Shown one piece after another: positions 24,933 through 33,747 of a DNA stretch of 52,525 bases. The first letter of the stretch is position 1. Every line of letters starts with the position of its first letter. Below the pieces are notes generated by a model. That model saw nothing but the letters and a program-made list of their open reading frames with translations. It searched no databases and had not been told where the DNA came from. The translations under genes were made by a program, and so were the position numbers. The DNA lies in NCBI GenBank assembly GCA_000513555.1, contig ALYD01000019.1, positions 1 to 52,525 of the forward strand. The letters run 5' to 3'. This DNA is from Lachnospiraceae bacterium JC7 (GTDB lineage Bacteria > Bacillota > Clostridia > Lachnospirales > Lachnospiraceae).

Positions 24933-26562
24933 TACTTTCCTTTTCCTCTACGGCGCTCCAGTCCGCTTTTCCGAATACCTGATCTGTTATATCTATATAT
25001 CCTCTTCTGTCGGAAGTCTCCAGCAGGACCACGGAATTCTCATATACCGCATACTCCGGAAGTTCAGATATGTCATTAATATAATGGAGCTCCGATCCCT
25101 GACCTGTTTTTTCAGGATCATAGGGCTTATAAAAATACTCTCCGTAAAAATCCGTCATTCCGAAGCTGTTGTAGAAAATATATGTCTGGCGTACTCCCAG
25201 AAAATCCCTGTATTTTCCTATGGTCTCATCCGCAAGCGAATTAACTCTGTCAAGCTCGGTCATGAAAAAAATATTCCTGAAACAACTCCTGTAAAGCTGC
25301 TCTACAGGAACCATAAGGCAGCAATAGAGGAAAAACAGCAGCGAAAAAGCTGCAGCCATCGCTCCGGTTCCGGCTCTCCTTCCGGATACTTCGCTAACGC
25401 CATAGGCTGTTCCCTGGCCGATTCTTCCAAACATATAACATATGTAGAGAAGTGCCGCCGTGTAGCTGACATATACCCATCTTATTTCCAATCGGATGGT
25501 TATGGAACTACAGCCTATACATAAGGCTATAAATGTTATGAACAAAAGATTATGAGCTATCTCTGTCAGATCTATAGGATGTTTCCTTAATTCGGATATA
25601 TATATACCAAGCATTCCGAGGATAACAGCCCAGCTTGTGTACACACAGATATGAAGCCACAGAGGCGTTTCCGCCCATGTTATTCCGTTAAGATAGCTTT
25701 CTCCCACATTTACCCCAAATACATACTGTACCTGCTGAAGGGCATACATGAAGGCCTGTCCCAGACTGAAGGTATCTGTTACGTCTGTCCCTGCAGTACC
25801 TGCCGGCATGGCCTGTCCGGCCACAAGGACACGTACTCCGAAGAAAAACATAAGCTCCATGACAGGGACCAGGATTTTCAGAAGACATCCTTCTTTAGTT
25901 CCTTCCACTCTTCCCTTTAATCCTCTGAAAAACAGTACCAGGCAGAACAGCGGAAACAGGGCAATGTATCTCTCATGGGTAAACATAACAAGGAAATATG
26001 TGAAACACGCTCCGTAATAGTAACTGCTGTCTCCATATTCGGAAAACCTGTAAAGAAGCCAAAGAACGATTACAGCAAGAAGAAGTCCCAGCGATTCCAG
26101 CAGTCCCAGCACCTGTCCTATCTGATAAGCCGCAAAATGAGACCCAAGATACATTCCTGCCGCCAGAAACGAGATCAATTCAGCCGAAAAGGTCTCTCCA
26201 TCTCTTCTTTCGCTGAGTTTTGTGAGGTCCAATGAAAAAAAGTACACCACGAAGGAGATGAAAATGTTGAAAACCGTGTTAAAGGCACTATAGAAATTCA
26301 CATGCCGCCCGACTATCATGAATTCAAGATAGCTCATGGCCCAGTAGAATGGTCTGAAGTTTCCCTTTGTACTTTCCGGAAATGTGAACTTCCAAAAGCT
26401 GTCTTCCCCATAAAAGGACCATAGATACAGATCATCACCGTACAGTCCTCTTATCTGAATATTCCGATTTACAAAAAATCCAATTAAAATAAGTGCAAAA
26501 AGTGCAGGAAGCACCATTTGCACTTTATTTTTAGTTACTTTTTTTATTTTCATACGCTCCAT
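24922..26562 (-). CDS. Second polytopic membrane protein (GT-C-like candidate)
   Basis: 546 residues with an N-terminal membrane segment, an extracytoplasmic loop containing GLYGDDLYLWSFYGEDSF (about 35-52) and about ten further segments, then a soluble C-terminal domain of about 100 residues. The early loop with Asp pairs (YGDDLYLW) is reminiscent of the catalytic loop of GT-C enzymes such as PMT/ArnT-like proteins. I cannot name the family firmly. The start overlaps the end of the family 2 glycosyltransferase gene by 32 bases, or by 23 if the ATG three codons later is used; neither has a convincing ribosome site. With the downstream gene it forms a pair of similar size and layout, perhaps distant paralogues. 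Confidence 0.75.
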   Translation of the reverse strand: MERMKIKKVTKNKVQMVLPALFALILIGFFVNRNIQIRGLYGDDLYLWSFYGEDSFWKFTFPESTKGNFRPFYWAMSYLEFMIVGRHVNFYSAFNTVFNIFISFVVYFFSLDLTKLSERRDGETFSAELISFLAAGMYLGSHFAAYQIGQVLGLLESLGLLLAVIVLWLLYRFSEYGDSSYYYGACFTYFLVMFTHERYIALFPLFCLVLFFRGLKGRVEGTKEGCLLKILVPVMELMFFFGVRVLVAGQAMPAGTAGTDVTDTFSLGQAFMYALQQVQYVFGVNVGESYLNGITWAETPLWLHICVYTSWAVILGMLGIYISELRKHPIDLTEIAHNLLFITFIALCIGCSSITIRLEIRWVYVSYTAALLYICYMFGRIGQGTAYGVSEVSGRRAGTGAMAAAFSLLFFLYCCLMVPVEQLYRSCFRNIFFMTELDRVNSLADETIGKYRDFLGVRQTYIFYNSFGMTDFYGEYFYKPYDPEKTGQGSELHYINDISELPEYAVYENSVVLLETSDRRGYIDITDQVFGKADWSAVEEKESNGN

Positions 26563-27346
26563 AGGCCTTTTTATAGAAATGCATGAGCAGCCCTTTCACA
26601 GGAGCCGGATGCATCTGTCCGAAAATTTCCTCTTCTTCCTTCTCTCTGTTGTTGTTCTCAATGTTCCTCATGGTCTCAGCGCCCTCATGAACACGGTATG
26701 CCATAAGAGACTTTTCCAGACATATAAATCTTCCGGGCTCCCCGGCAAGCCTGATGAGAGTTGCCCAGTCGATAACGAACTTATAGTCATTTCTGAAGAG
26801 AGGAACGGGACAGTAATTCACATTATAGGTGCAGGTCGGACAGCCTATACCGTTTCCGTATTTCAATGCCGACATCTTTACTTCTGTCCTGTCAGCTCTT
26901 TCATGATTTCGAAGCCTGAGTCTAAGAAACTGCTTTACCTTTTCGGAGCTGCCGTTAATGGTATTGCCCTCTCCGTCTATAGTGTCATAGTGGCAGCAGA
27001 AGACGGACATATCCGGAAATCTGCTGTAGGCATTGAGCAGAGCCTTCGTATAATCAGGAAAATACAGATCATCCTGATGGGCAATGGTCACGAGAGGTGC
27101 CAGCTTGCTGCCCTCTTCATAGGCAAAATTCCAGTCATCCTTAAGACCATGCTTTCCGTTTCTGACATAGACAGGATACCCGAACTTTGCACTACAGGCT
27201 GTTATGAATTTATTGGGCGTCGAAGTACATATGATGACCTTACTTTCAACGCTCTGGGCTTTCAGTGAATTAAGCAGATACGGAAGGTATCTTGACTCTC
27301 CATATGCAGCTACTGCAAAGCAATGCTTATATTTTTTCAAAACCAT
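26531..27346 (-). CDS. Family 2 glycosyltransferase
   Basis: 271 residues, a GT-A fold enzyme. CFAVAAYGESRYLPYLLNSL is the family 2 start motif in a variant form, VTIAHQDDLYFPDYTKAL carries the acidic metal-binding pair (QDD, about residues 89-91), and FVIDWATLIRLAG matches a later family region. No membrane segment is present, so it acts on the cytoplasmic face. The ATG at 27346 has its GGGGGG ribosome site almost abutting; the TTG two codons later (27340) is spaced better and may be the true start. It is downstream of the giant glycosyltransferase with a 66-base gap holding a hairpin. Confidence 0.85.
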   Translation of the reverse strand: MVLKKYKHCFAVAAYGESRYLPYLLNSLKAQSVESKVIICTSTPNKFITACSAKFGYPVYVRNGKHGLKDDWNFAYEEGSKLAPLVTIAHQDDLYFPDYTKALLNAYSRFPDMSVFCCHYDTIDGEGNTINGSSEKVKQFLRLRLRNHERADRTEVKMSALKYGNGIGCPTCTYNVNYCPVPLFRNDYKFVIDWATLIRLAGEPGRFICLEKSLMAYRVHEGAETMRNIENNNREKEEEEIFGQMHPAPVKGLLMHFYKKAYGAYENKKSN

Positions 27347-27380
27347 CCCCCCTGTATAATACCTTTTTCACTATCAGAAG

Positions 27381-27405
27381 TGAGTGGCAAAAGAATTGCC
27401 ACCCA
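27381..27405 (-). other. Hairpin between two glycosyltransferase genes
   Basis: GTGGCAA/TTGCCAC with loop of five, extended by TG/CA across a mismatch. It begins eight bases after the stop of the giant glycosyltransferase on the minus strand. It lacks a T-run and is followed by a second small dyad (TCACT/AGTGA), so it is more likely a processing or stabilising structure than a terminator. Confidence 0.5.
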
Positions 27406-27412
27406 CCGATGA

Positions 27413-30400
27413 TCATTTTCTGTAATCCGTCTCAAAATCCTCACGGATCTTGTTCCATGCCCCCTCAGGTGAGTAGAATTCCCTGATGAATTCAACTGCT
27501 CTGTGAGACATCCTTTCAACCTCATAAGTGTTGTTATAAAGATTTATTACTTCCTCTGCAAAACCATCCTCAGTATCCTGGATACGGAGAGCTGTTGCCG
27601 CCTCAGGTATACCCTCTGCACCGCAGGAGGTAGTCACTATGGCTCCGCCTGCATGGAGAGCCTCTACGACCTTACCCTTTACACCAGCTCCATAACGGAG
27701 AGGTACAACAACCACCTTATTCTTGCGATAAAGTTCATCCAGCTCCTCTATAGATACAAATCCGAGAACATTTACATCAGGACGTTCATTCAGTGCAAGT
27801 ACTTCCTCATCAGCCTTTGAACCTGCTACATTGAGAACGATATCAGGGATCTGAGCCTTGATCTTGGGAAGTATGTTGTTTACGAACCAGAGGAGTCCGT
27901 CCTTGTTTGGCGGGTGACCGAAACCGCCTACAAACAGGAGTCCCTGCTTGTGGGCATAGTCCTCATCAAGAACCGCCGGCTCATCATAGACGTAGGCAGT
28001 TATGCCCTTAACATTGATGGTCGGATCCTCCTTGCGAACGATCTCAGCTTCAACCTCTGAAGGGAAGTAGCTGGCATCCGCCTTACGCATAACACCGTAC
28101 TCCACATTGTGCCAGTACTCCGCATCCTCTCTGGTCTTCTCATCATGATCGATCTCGTACTCGCGCATTAGACGGAGTGAATGTAAGTCATGGCCGAAGT
28201 AGATGACCTTGATATCTGTATTGTCACAGATGTAATCGATATACTTGGCTGCGATATGCGGTCTGTTGAGATATGCGATGTTTATGAACTTCTTGTTCCT
28301 GTCGATCCAATCCCAGATTCCGGACTGCATAGTGTTTCCGTACAGTACTTCGATTCCCATCTGCTGAAGAGCTGAAGTATACGGCTCCTCATGTGCGAAG
28401 TTATCACCAAGGAACTTGACCCTGTAACCGACCTTCATGAAAAGCTGCATGTACTGGTAATCAAGCTTGGAGCCTGCATCCTTATCCCATGTAGGAACGT
28501 AATGATCCACCACAAGGATATACTTGGAATTCTGTCCGCGCTCACGGGCAGCAAACGGATTAGGACTACCGTCATTTACCGACTGCTGCTTCAGTTCCTC
28601 TGCCCACTTCTCCTTGAACTTCTGCTGGTTTACCACCTGATAATGCTTAAGTCCAGAAGTATCCGAAGTGTCTGTGCCGTTTGAGATACCCTCAAAGTGA
28701 GTGATAACCGACTTCGGCTGGAACACAACCTTCTTTCCGTGCTTACGCACCTCGAAGGCAAGGTCGGTATCCTCATAGTAAGCCGGAGCAAATCTCTCAT
28801 CGAAGCCTCCGATCTCCTTCCAGAGATCAGTACGTATCATGATGGCTGCGCCGGAAATATAGTCTACTTCCTTTACATAGTTGTATTCAGGTTCATCCGG
28901 ATCCTGGAGTCTTCCATAATTCCAGCCTGAACCGTCAGACCAGATGATTCCTCCTGCTTCCTGCAGACGTCCGTCAGGATAAACTAGTTTTGAACCCACC
29001 ATACCGATGGAGTCGTCACTCTCTATAAGCTCTACAAGAGAGTCGAGCCAGCCGTCATTTACCTTAGTATCGTTGTTAAGGAAGAAAATATACTGTCCTC
29101 TTGCAATAGCTGCTGCCTGATTACAATTCTTGAGGAATCCCATATTCTCTGTATTTCTGGCGATCACCAGATTATCGGCATAAAAGCCTATCTCACGGGT
29201 CGCATCGGTCGATACATCATCTGCGATGATGACCTCATACGGAGTTTTATCAAAATCAGTGTGCTGCTTTATGCTCACAAGACACTGATATGTATAGTTG
29301 ATCTGGTTATAACAAGGGATAACGATACTTACCAGAGGCTTGTCTGTTTTCTCAAATGATACCTTACCGTACTCACTGTAAAATGCACCTATATTAAAAT
29401 CACCGCGGATAAGGTTCTTTCCTTCCTCGGTAAAGAACATAGGAAGCATCTTTATAGGATGCGCAAAGGTCTGACCTACATATGAAAGAAGCTTACGCTT
29501 TCTGGATCCTACAGGAAATCTCCTTGTATAGGCATCATTGATGCTTTCGGATACCTTTCCTGTCCATCCCATGTGGGCCTTGTAGTATTCTCTCTCCTTT
29601 ATGAGAGTGTCAATGTCTCTCTCGTGGGTCTTTATCACCTTTGTAAGGTTTGCAACATGCACAGATGTAAGTCTGTTTATCTCACGTTCCTTTCGGAGAG
29701 CGATCTTCTGCTCCTTGGTCTCCTGTGAGAGTATAGTCCTCTCATTCTCGGCTACGGCAAGGTTTCCCTTAAGCTCATTGAAACGATGAACCGTCACCTT
29801 ATTCTCATAGTAGGCATTTACATTGCTGTCCTGGCCGTCCCCGTGAACAAAGAGCTGGAATTCCTTTTCCTTGTCAAGAAGCTCCTGACATTCCGGCTTT
29901 GTGAATCCGAAATTACGCAGGAATCCGAACAGATCATCATAAGCCATGCTGTCACGGTACTCAAGATACCAGTAATAAAGGATACGGAACTGTAAGAACC
30001 TTACTTCCACTTCCCTTGGAAGTACCCACTCACAGTCAATAAGTGTAGGTCTTCCGTTCTCCATGATCACATTATCAAAGAGACAATCAAGATTTGCAGG
30101 ATTGACCGTACCGTCTACGGCACCGATGACCATGTCCACAGACTCGGCAAGCTCCTTTAACGGAGCGACTCCGTCCTTTATCATATCCGCAAGGATCTTT
30201 CCGAGATTCTTGCCCTCAAGATACGGATATACCTGATAGCTCAGAAGCTGGAAATCACCAAGAGCATGACTTGTCTCTTCAGCCATAAGCACATCCACAG
30301 TTGGATTTGCCTTACGCTGCTCCTTGGCCTTATCGGTAAGAGAATCGATGTGAGCATTGGCATCAGGAGTGATTCCCGCCTTTACCACATGGCACTTTCC

Positions 30401-31114
30401 CTTGTCATCCCTGTATATCTCTGTCTTTATGGCATATTCAGGCTTTCTGCTTGAATTGTACTTAAGATATAACGGCAGGTACTTTCGATAGTCCTTGGCT
30501 CTGCTGCGATGAGTTCCATCCGGCTGGAAAATGTAATAGTAGGATGGCGCGAACTCCTGGAACTGATTTTCCTTAACAAGAAGCGCTATCTTTTCTGTTT
30601 CATCAGCAGGTCCCGGAAGACGCTCATCAGTATAAAAATTGAGAGGCATCTTAAGCTCGGGAACCGGATAATACATCCATTCCTTTGATTCCGGATGCTC
30701 TTCATGAAGGAGACTGCGCAGTTCATTTATCTTTGACCAGCGCATATAAATGACATCGGCTTCCTTCTCTCCGGATGACATACGGTCGATATCCAGAGCG
30801 TTCTGCATACCCATCATGATGCTTCCGCCCTGCTTGAGCCATGTTCCGGTGATGGAGCTGTACATGGTTCCGAGATTTCCCTTGAACATCTTGAGAACTC
30901 TTTTGGTGAGTACAGGAATGATAACGTAATCATATGTAGACTCATCAAGTCTTCTTGATACTGTTCTTACTCTTTTCTCAAGAAGCTCTATAAATGGTGC
31001 TGTATAGTCCTTTTCACCGAGAACCAGCACAGATGCGTCCCTTTCCATACCGGTGGTCACATCTTCAAAATAGAACCAATCTATAAGATTGGTCATATGA
31101 CGTGTAAAACTCAT
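27413..31114 (-). CDS. Giant multidomain glycosyltransferase (GT2 plus GT4 with N-terminal extra domains)
   Basis: 1,233 residues, far longer than a normal glycosyltransferase. In order: residues 1-200 look like a degenerate SAM-methyltransferase-type domain of the sort found in polysaccharide clusters (YYPVPELKMPLNFYTDERLP). Residues about 200-385 contain kinase-like elements (NLDCLFDNVI and LIDCEW, resembling the catalytic and metal loops of phosphotransferases). Residues 440-515 are a predicted coiled coil. Residues 590-850 are a GT2 domain (LVSIVIPCYNQ, IIADDVSTDATRE, FFLNNDTKV, YYEDTDL). Residues 890-1233 are a GT4-type domain (GFGHPPNKDGLLWFV, PLRYGAGVKGKVVEALHAGG). It starts on the last base of the Wzt stop codon (TAATG). 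The coiled coil in a chain-building enzyme next to Wzt could serve in length control or assembly; that is inference. Confidence 0.88.
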   Translation of the reverse strand: MSFTRHMTNLIDWFYFEDVTTGMERDASVLVLGEKDYTAPFIELLEKRVRTVSRRLDESTYDYVIIPVLTKRVLKMFKGNLGTMYSSITGTWLKQGGSIMMGMQNALDIDRMSSGEKEADVIYMRWSKINELRSLLHEEHPESKEWMYYPVPELKMPLNFYTDERLPGPADETEKIALLVKENQFQEFAPSYYYIFQPDGTHRSRAKDYRKYLPLYLKYNSSRKPEYAIKTEIYRDDKGKCHVVKAGITPDANAHIDSLTDKAKEQRKANPTVDVLMAEETSHALGDFQLLSYQVYPYLEGKNLGKILADMIKDGVAPLKELAESVDMVIGAVDGTVNPANLDCLFDNVIMENGRPTLIDCEWVLPREVEVRFLQFRILYYWYLEYRDSMAYDDLFGFLRNFGFTKPECQELLDKEKEFQLFVHGDGQDSNVNAYYENKVTVHRFNELKGNLAVAENERTILSQETKEQKIALRKEREINRLTSVHVANLTKVIKTHERDIDTLIKEREYYKAHMGWTGKVSESINDAYTRRFPVGSRKRKLLSYVGQTFAHPIKMLPMFFTEEGKNLIRGDFNIGAFYSEYGKVSFEKTDKPLVSIVIPCYNQINYTYQCLVSIKQHTDFDKTPYEVIIADDVSTDATREIGFYADNLVIARNTENMGFLKNCNQAAAIARGQYIFFLNNDTKVNDGWLDSLVELIESDDSIGMVGSKLVYPDGRLQEAGGIIWSDGSGWNYGRLQDPDEPEYNYVKEVDYISGAAIMIRTDLWKEIGGFDERFAPAYYEDTDLAFEVRKHGKKVVFQPKSVITHFEGISNGTDTSDTSGLKHYQVVNQQKFKEKWAEELKQQSVNDGSPNPFAARERGQNSKYILVVDHYVPTWDKDAGSKLDYQYMQLFMKVGYRVKFLGDNFAHEEPYTSALQQMGIEVLYGNTMQSGIWDWIDRNKKFINIAYLNRPHIAAKYIDYICDNTDIKVIYFGHDLHSLRLMREYEIDHDEKTREDAEYWHNVEYGVMRKADASYFPSEVEAEIVRKEDPTINVKGITAYVYDEPAVLDEDYAHKQGLLFVGGFGHPPNKDGLLWFVNNILPKIKAQIPDIVLNVAGSKADEEVLALNERPDVNVLGFVSIEELDELYRKNKVVVVPLRYGAGVKGKVVEALHAGGAIVTTSCGAEGIPEAATALRIQDTEDGFAEEVINLYNNTYEVERMSHRAVEFIREFYSPEGAWNKIREDFETDYRK

Positions 31115-32643
31115 TATTTGTTATGCCTTTCCAGAGTCACCTGAGACTCCATATCATATACACCTACTGTGTTTTTATTTGAAAGTACCGTAAGGGAAGC
31201 AACATCATACTTTCTGTCATATACAACATGCTCTCCCTGCTCAAATCCGGTACAGGACATACTCAGAAGATACTCTCCTCCCTGGAGTGACATCCTCTGG
31301 GTGAAGGTCACCACGTACTCGTCACCTGCTTTTACAGGCTTAATGTCGCAGCCTTCAATCATGGTATTGGTTCCTGTCAGATCAGCTCCACGCTTGTCCT
31401 TTATGGTAAAGGTAAAGATAGGAGCTTCGATATCTGCATTAAATCTGATCTTTTCCTTTATGGAGAACATCTCTCCCTTAACGATAACATTGGTGACCTT
31501 TCCTCTTTCATCGAGGATACCGAGATCCCATATGGATGCTCTGCCGTCACCGTAATGCTGAACATGAGGATTAAGACTCAGCTCATCCTGCATGAGTTTT
31601 CCGGCTTCATATGAGTTTTCACCGGCTTCAGTATGCTGCTTTTCAGTTTTCCCGGAAGTCTCACTCTTCTCGATAAGCGCCGATACGTCCTTAGTTTTAT
31701 CCTCAGTACGGGATACAGCGGAATCCGCCATCTCATCCATGGCCGCTGTTCCAACTGTATCAACTCCGAAATTCTGCCCATCGATAAAATCACTGGCAAC
31801 CCGGGCTTCTTCACGGCGCTTTAAGTCCAGTTTGTCTTCCTCTGTGAATCTTCCGGCAAGGATCTTCTTATAGAGATCCACCATATCTCCCGGTTGACCC
31901 TCAGATATCTTTTCACCCTTGTTTATAAGTATGACCCTGTCACAGTACTTCATAACAGAACCAAGATCATGAGTTACCATAAGGATAGTCGTGCCGTTCC
32001 TTCTCAGTTCATCCATGCGGTGATAGCATTTTGCCTGGAAAAAGACATCTCCTACTGAAAGGGCCTCATCGACAATAAGTATCTCAGGATCCATGGCAAC
32101 GTACATGGCAAATGCAAGTCGAACAAACATACCGCTGGAGTAGCTCTTTACCGGCTGGTTCACAAAATCTCCTATGTCGGCGAAATCAAGGATCTCCTGA
32201 AGCTTCTCATCCATCTGTTCCCTGGAAAATCCCATCATGGTACCGTTCATGTAAACATTCTCGATACCGGTATAATCAGGATTGAAACCTGCTCCAAGCT
32301 CCAGAAGAGCACATACGATACCGTTAATGTTCACACAACCGCTTGTTGGTGTGAGAACCCCTGTTATGATCTTCAGTATAGTGGACTTACCGGAACCGTT
32401 GGTACCAATGATACCTACGGACTCACCTTTCCCCACCTGAAAATTTATATGGTTTAAAGCATAAAAATCTCGATGATAATTCTTATGAGTAACGCTTATT
32501 GCCTCTTTCAGTCTGTCTATCGGCTGATCGTAGAGTCTGTAGATCTTTGTCACATCCTTTACGTCAATAACAACATCTGAAGCGCCCTTGGCTGAATCAT
32601 CACCGGCTTCTTTGTTTATATTATTTATTTCATTTTCTGTCAT
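31114..32643 (-). CDS. wzt: Polysaccharide-export ABC transporter ATPase with Wzt-type C-terminal domain
   Basis: 509 residues. The ATPase domain has Walker A GTNGSGKST (80-88), the YSSGMFVRLAFA signature and Walker B EILIVDEALSVGD, matching Wzt/TagH/KpsT exporters. After residue 300 a charged linker (to about 350) leads to a beta-rich C-terminal domain (HYGDGRASIWDLGILDERGKVTN...) like the Wzt carbohydrate-binding domain that recognises the finished chain. It energises export of the glycan made by this cluster. The permease (Wzm/TagG) is not beside it on either side. The ribosome site TGGAGA is the 3' arm of a terminator hairpin. It is coupled by a one-base overlap to the giant glycosyltransferase. 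Confidence 0.93.
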   Translation of the reverse strand: MTENEINNINKEAGDDSAKGASDVVIDVKDVTKIYRLYDQPIDRLKEAISVTHKNYHRDFYALNHINFQVGKGESVGIIGTNGSGKSTILKIITGVLTPTSGCVNINGIVCALLELGAGFNPDYTGIENVYMNGTMMGFSREQMDEKLQEILDFADIGDFVNQPVKSYSSGMFVRLAFAMYVAMDPEILIVDEALSVGDVFFQAKCYHRMDELRRNGTTILMVTHDLGSVMKYCDRVILINKGEKISEGQPGDMVDLYKKILAGRFTEEDKLDLKRREEARVASDFIDGQNFGVDTVGTAAMDEMADSAVSRTEDKTKDVSALIEKSETSGKTEKQHTEAGENSYEAGKLMQDELSLNPHVQHYGDGRASIWDLGILDERGKVTNVIVKGEMFSIKEKIRFNADIEAPIFTFTIKDKRGADLTGTNTMIEGCDIKPVKAGDEYVVTFTQRMSLQGGEYLLSMSCTGFEQGEHVVYDRKYDVASLTVLSNKNTVGVYDMESQVTLERHNK

Positions 32644-32684
32644 AAAAAAATCTCCAGATGCCTTCTCGGCATTTGGAGATTATA
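32644..32684 (-). promoter_or_regulatory. Overlapping promoter, terminator and ribosome site ahead of wzt
   Basis: On the minus strand a hairpin (8-bp AATCTCCA/TGGAGATT, one mismatch, then ATGCC/GGCAT, loop of five; 32649-32681) is followed by seven T (32644-32650) and at once by the ATG of wzt. The 3' arm contains TGGAGA, the only ribosome site. A -10 hexamer TATAAT (32679-32684) overlaps the outer base of the 5' arm; transcription from it would begin near 32672 and lose most of that arm. Transcripts from upstream should stop or have the ribosome site hidden; those starting here should not. No good -35 is seen. Confidence 0.6.
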
Positions 32685-32765
32685 CTAACACATTTTTTTA
32701 GGTTTTACTATACACTACATATGGTCAGAATGCTCATATTCTGCAGCAGGAACTACAATATAAGC

Positions 32766-33560
32766 TTACGCTCCCGCTCCGGGTGATGAATATGTATTTA
32801 CATTGCTTGCACCTGTTGAAGGAAGTGTTCCGCCATAGTTAACTACAGTATTTCCTGTTGCTGCCGGTGTCGATGCAGCTGTTGAAGTTCCCGGAACAGA
32901 AGATCCCGTTGTGCCTGTGCTGACTGATGAAGTTGAAGCTGAATTTACATCAGGAGCCTGGGCATTTGTCACTATATGTCCATCCTTCGCTACATAACTT
33001 GAATTCTGAGTTGAAACAGCTGTACTTCCGTTTATCTTTGCCGAAACACTGTTGCCTGGCCCCACATATGAACCGTCTGAAAGACCGGAGGAATTACTCT
33101 GGTCTCCTGTAGAGATCATGGGGAGATCCGCATTACTTAATCCGCTTGACTTGTTTCCTCCTGATACACCATTAATTACAGTAACTGTATTGGTATTCAT
33201 GTTTGCATTGGCAGCTGCTGTGTTCGCTGCGAGCTGCTCGGCTGTCAGAGTGTTACCTGTGCTGTTGCCGCCTCTTGCAGCCTTTGCCGCATCTACTGCT
33301 GCATTAGCGGCTGCTATGGCCGCATTGACATCATAGGACGCCTCCGTGTTCTCCTGTGTCAATGTCAGAGTCGGTGCAGGTGTTCCGTCGGGTGCCGGCT
33401 GTCCTGCATAAACAGTTGTCTGCTCACCTGTTACCGTATTTGTCCATACTGCCATGGGACCGTAAAGAGTGTACTGCCAGTCTGCCATGGCCGGAATACT
33501 CACCAGTGTTGACAAAGTCACTGCAGTGATCATAGCTTTTATTGTTTTATTTAACTTCAT
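32766..33560 (-). CDS. Secreted low-complexity Ala/Ser/Thr/Asn-rich protein
   Basis: 264 residues from the ATG at 33560, which has GGGAG seven bases ahead; the frame is open 12 codons further up without a ribosome site. A signal peptide is clear (MKLNKTIKAMITAVTLSTLV, cleavage about after SIPAMA). A short aromatic segment follows (DWQYTLYGPMAVWTN). Next is an Ala-rich, probably helical stretch (about 85-125), then Ser/Thr/Asn/Gly-rich disordered sequence to the end. LPSTG occurs 14 residues from the end but with no hydrophobic segment or basic tail. I recognise no domain. It lies between clpB and the polysaccharide cluster with its own structured leader and is probably exported to or beyond the cell wall. 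Confidence 0.8.
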   Translation of the reverse strand: MKLNKTIKAMITAVTLSTLVSIPAMADWQYTLYGPMAVWTNTVTGEQTTVYAGQPAPDGTPAPTLTLTQENTEASYDVNAAIAAANAAVDAAKAARGGNSTGNTLTAEQLAANTAAANANMNTNTVTVINGVSGGNKSSGLSNADLPMISTGDQSNSSGLSDGSYVGPGNSVSAKINGSTAVSTQNSSYVAKDGHIVTNAQAPDVNSASTSSVSTGTTGSSVPGTSTAASTPAATGNTVVNYGGTLPSTGASNVNTYSSPGAGA

Positions 33561-33581
33561 TTTATTCTCCCGGAATACTCT

Positions 33582-33677
33582 GATACACAGCATCAAAGAT
33601 ACTGTGTATCAAATTGATGTAATGATGCACATTCGTGTCTAACACAGATGCATCATCCTGAATCTTTCTCGAGTATA
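33582..33677 (-). promoter_or_regulatory. Promoter and structured leader of the secreted protein gene
   Basis: On the minus strand a -10 TATACT (33672-33677) without a good -35 would give a leader of about 105 bases. The leader holds two perfect stems: ATGATGCA/TGCATCAT (33622-33656) enclosing GTGT/ACAC, and GATACACAG/CTGTGTATC (33582-33610, loop of 11). The second stem ends about 12 bases before the GGGAG ribosome site. There is no T-run. A role in mRNA stability or translation control is possible. Confidence 0.45.
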
Positions 33678-33747
33678 TCACAGAATACTAAAACAAAAGC
33701 TTAAAATTCGATGACAGGATGCTGAAATTACAACTATCCTTGGTTTT

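Noticed and set aside
23499..26562. Wzm-type export permease among the two polytopic proteins
   Set aside because: Both have about ten or more helices and large soluble loops, unlike the compact six-helix ABC-2 permeases.
33367..33560. Cell-wall sortase substrate based on LPSTG in the secreted protein (motif near 32800-32815)
   Set aside because: A sortase signal needs a hydrophobic segment and a basic tail after LPxTG; only 14 small polar residues follow.
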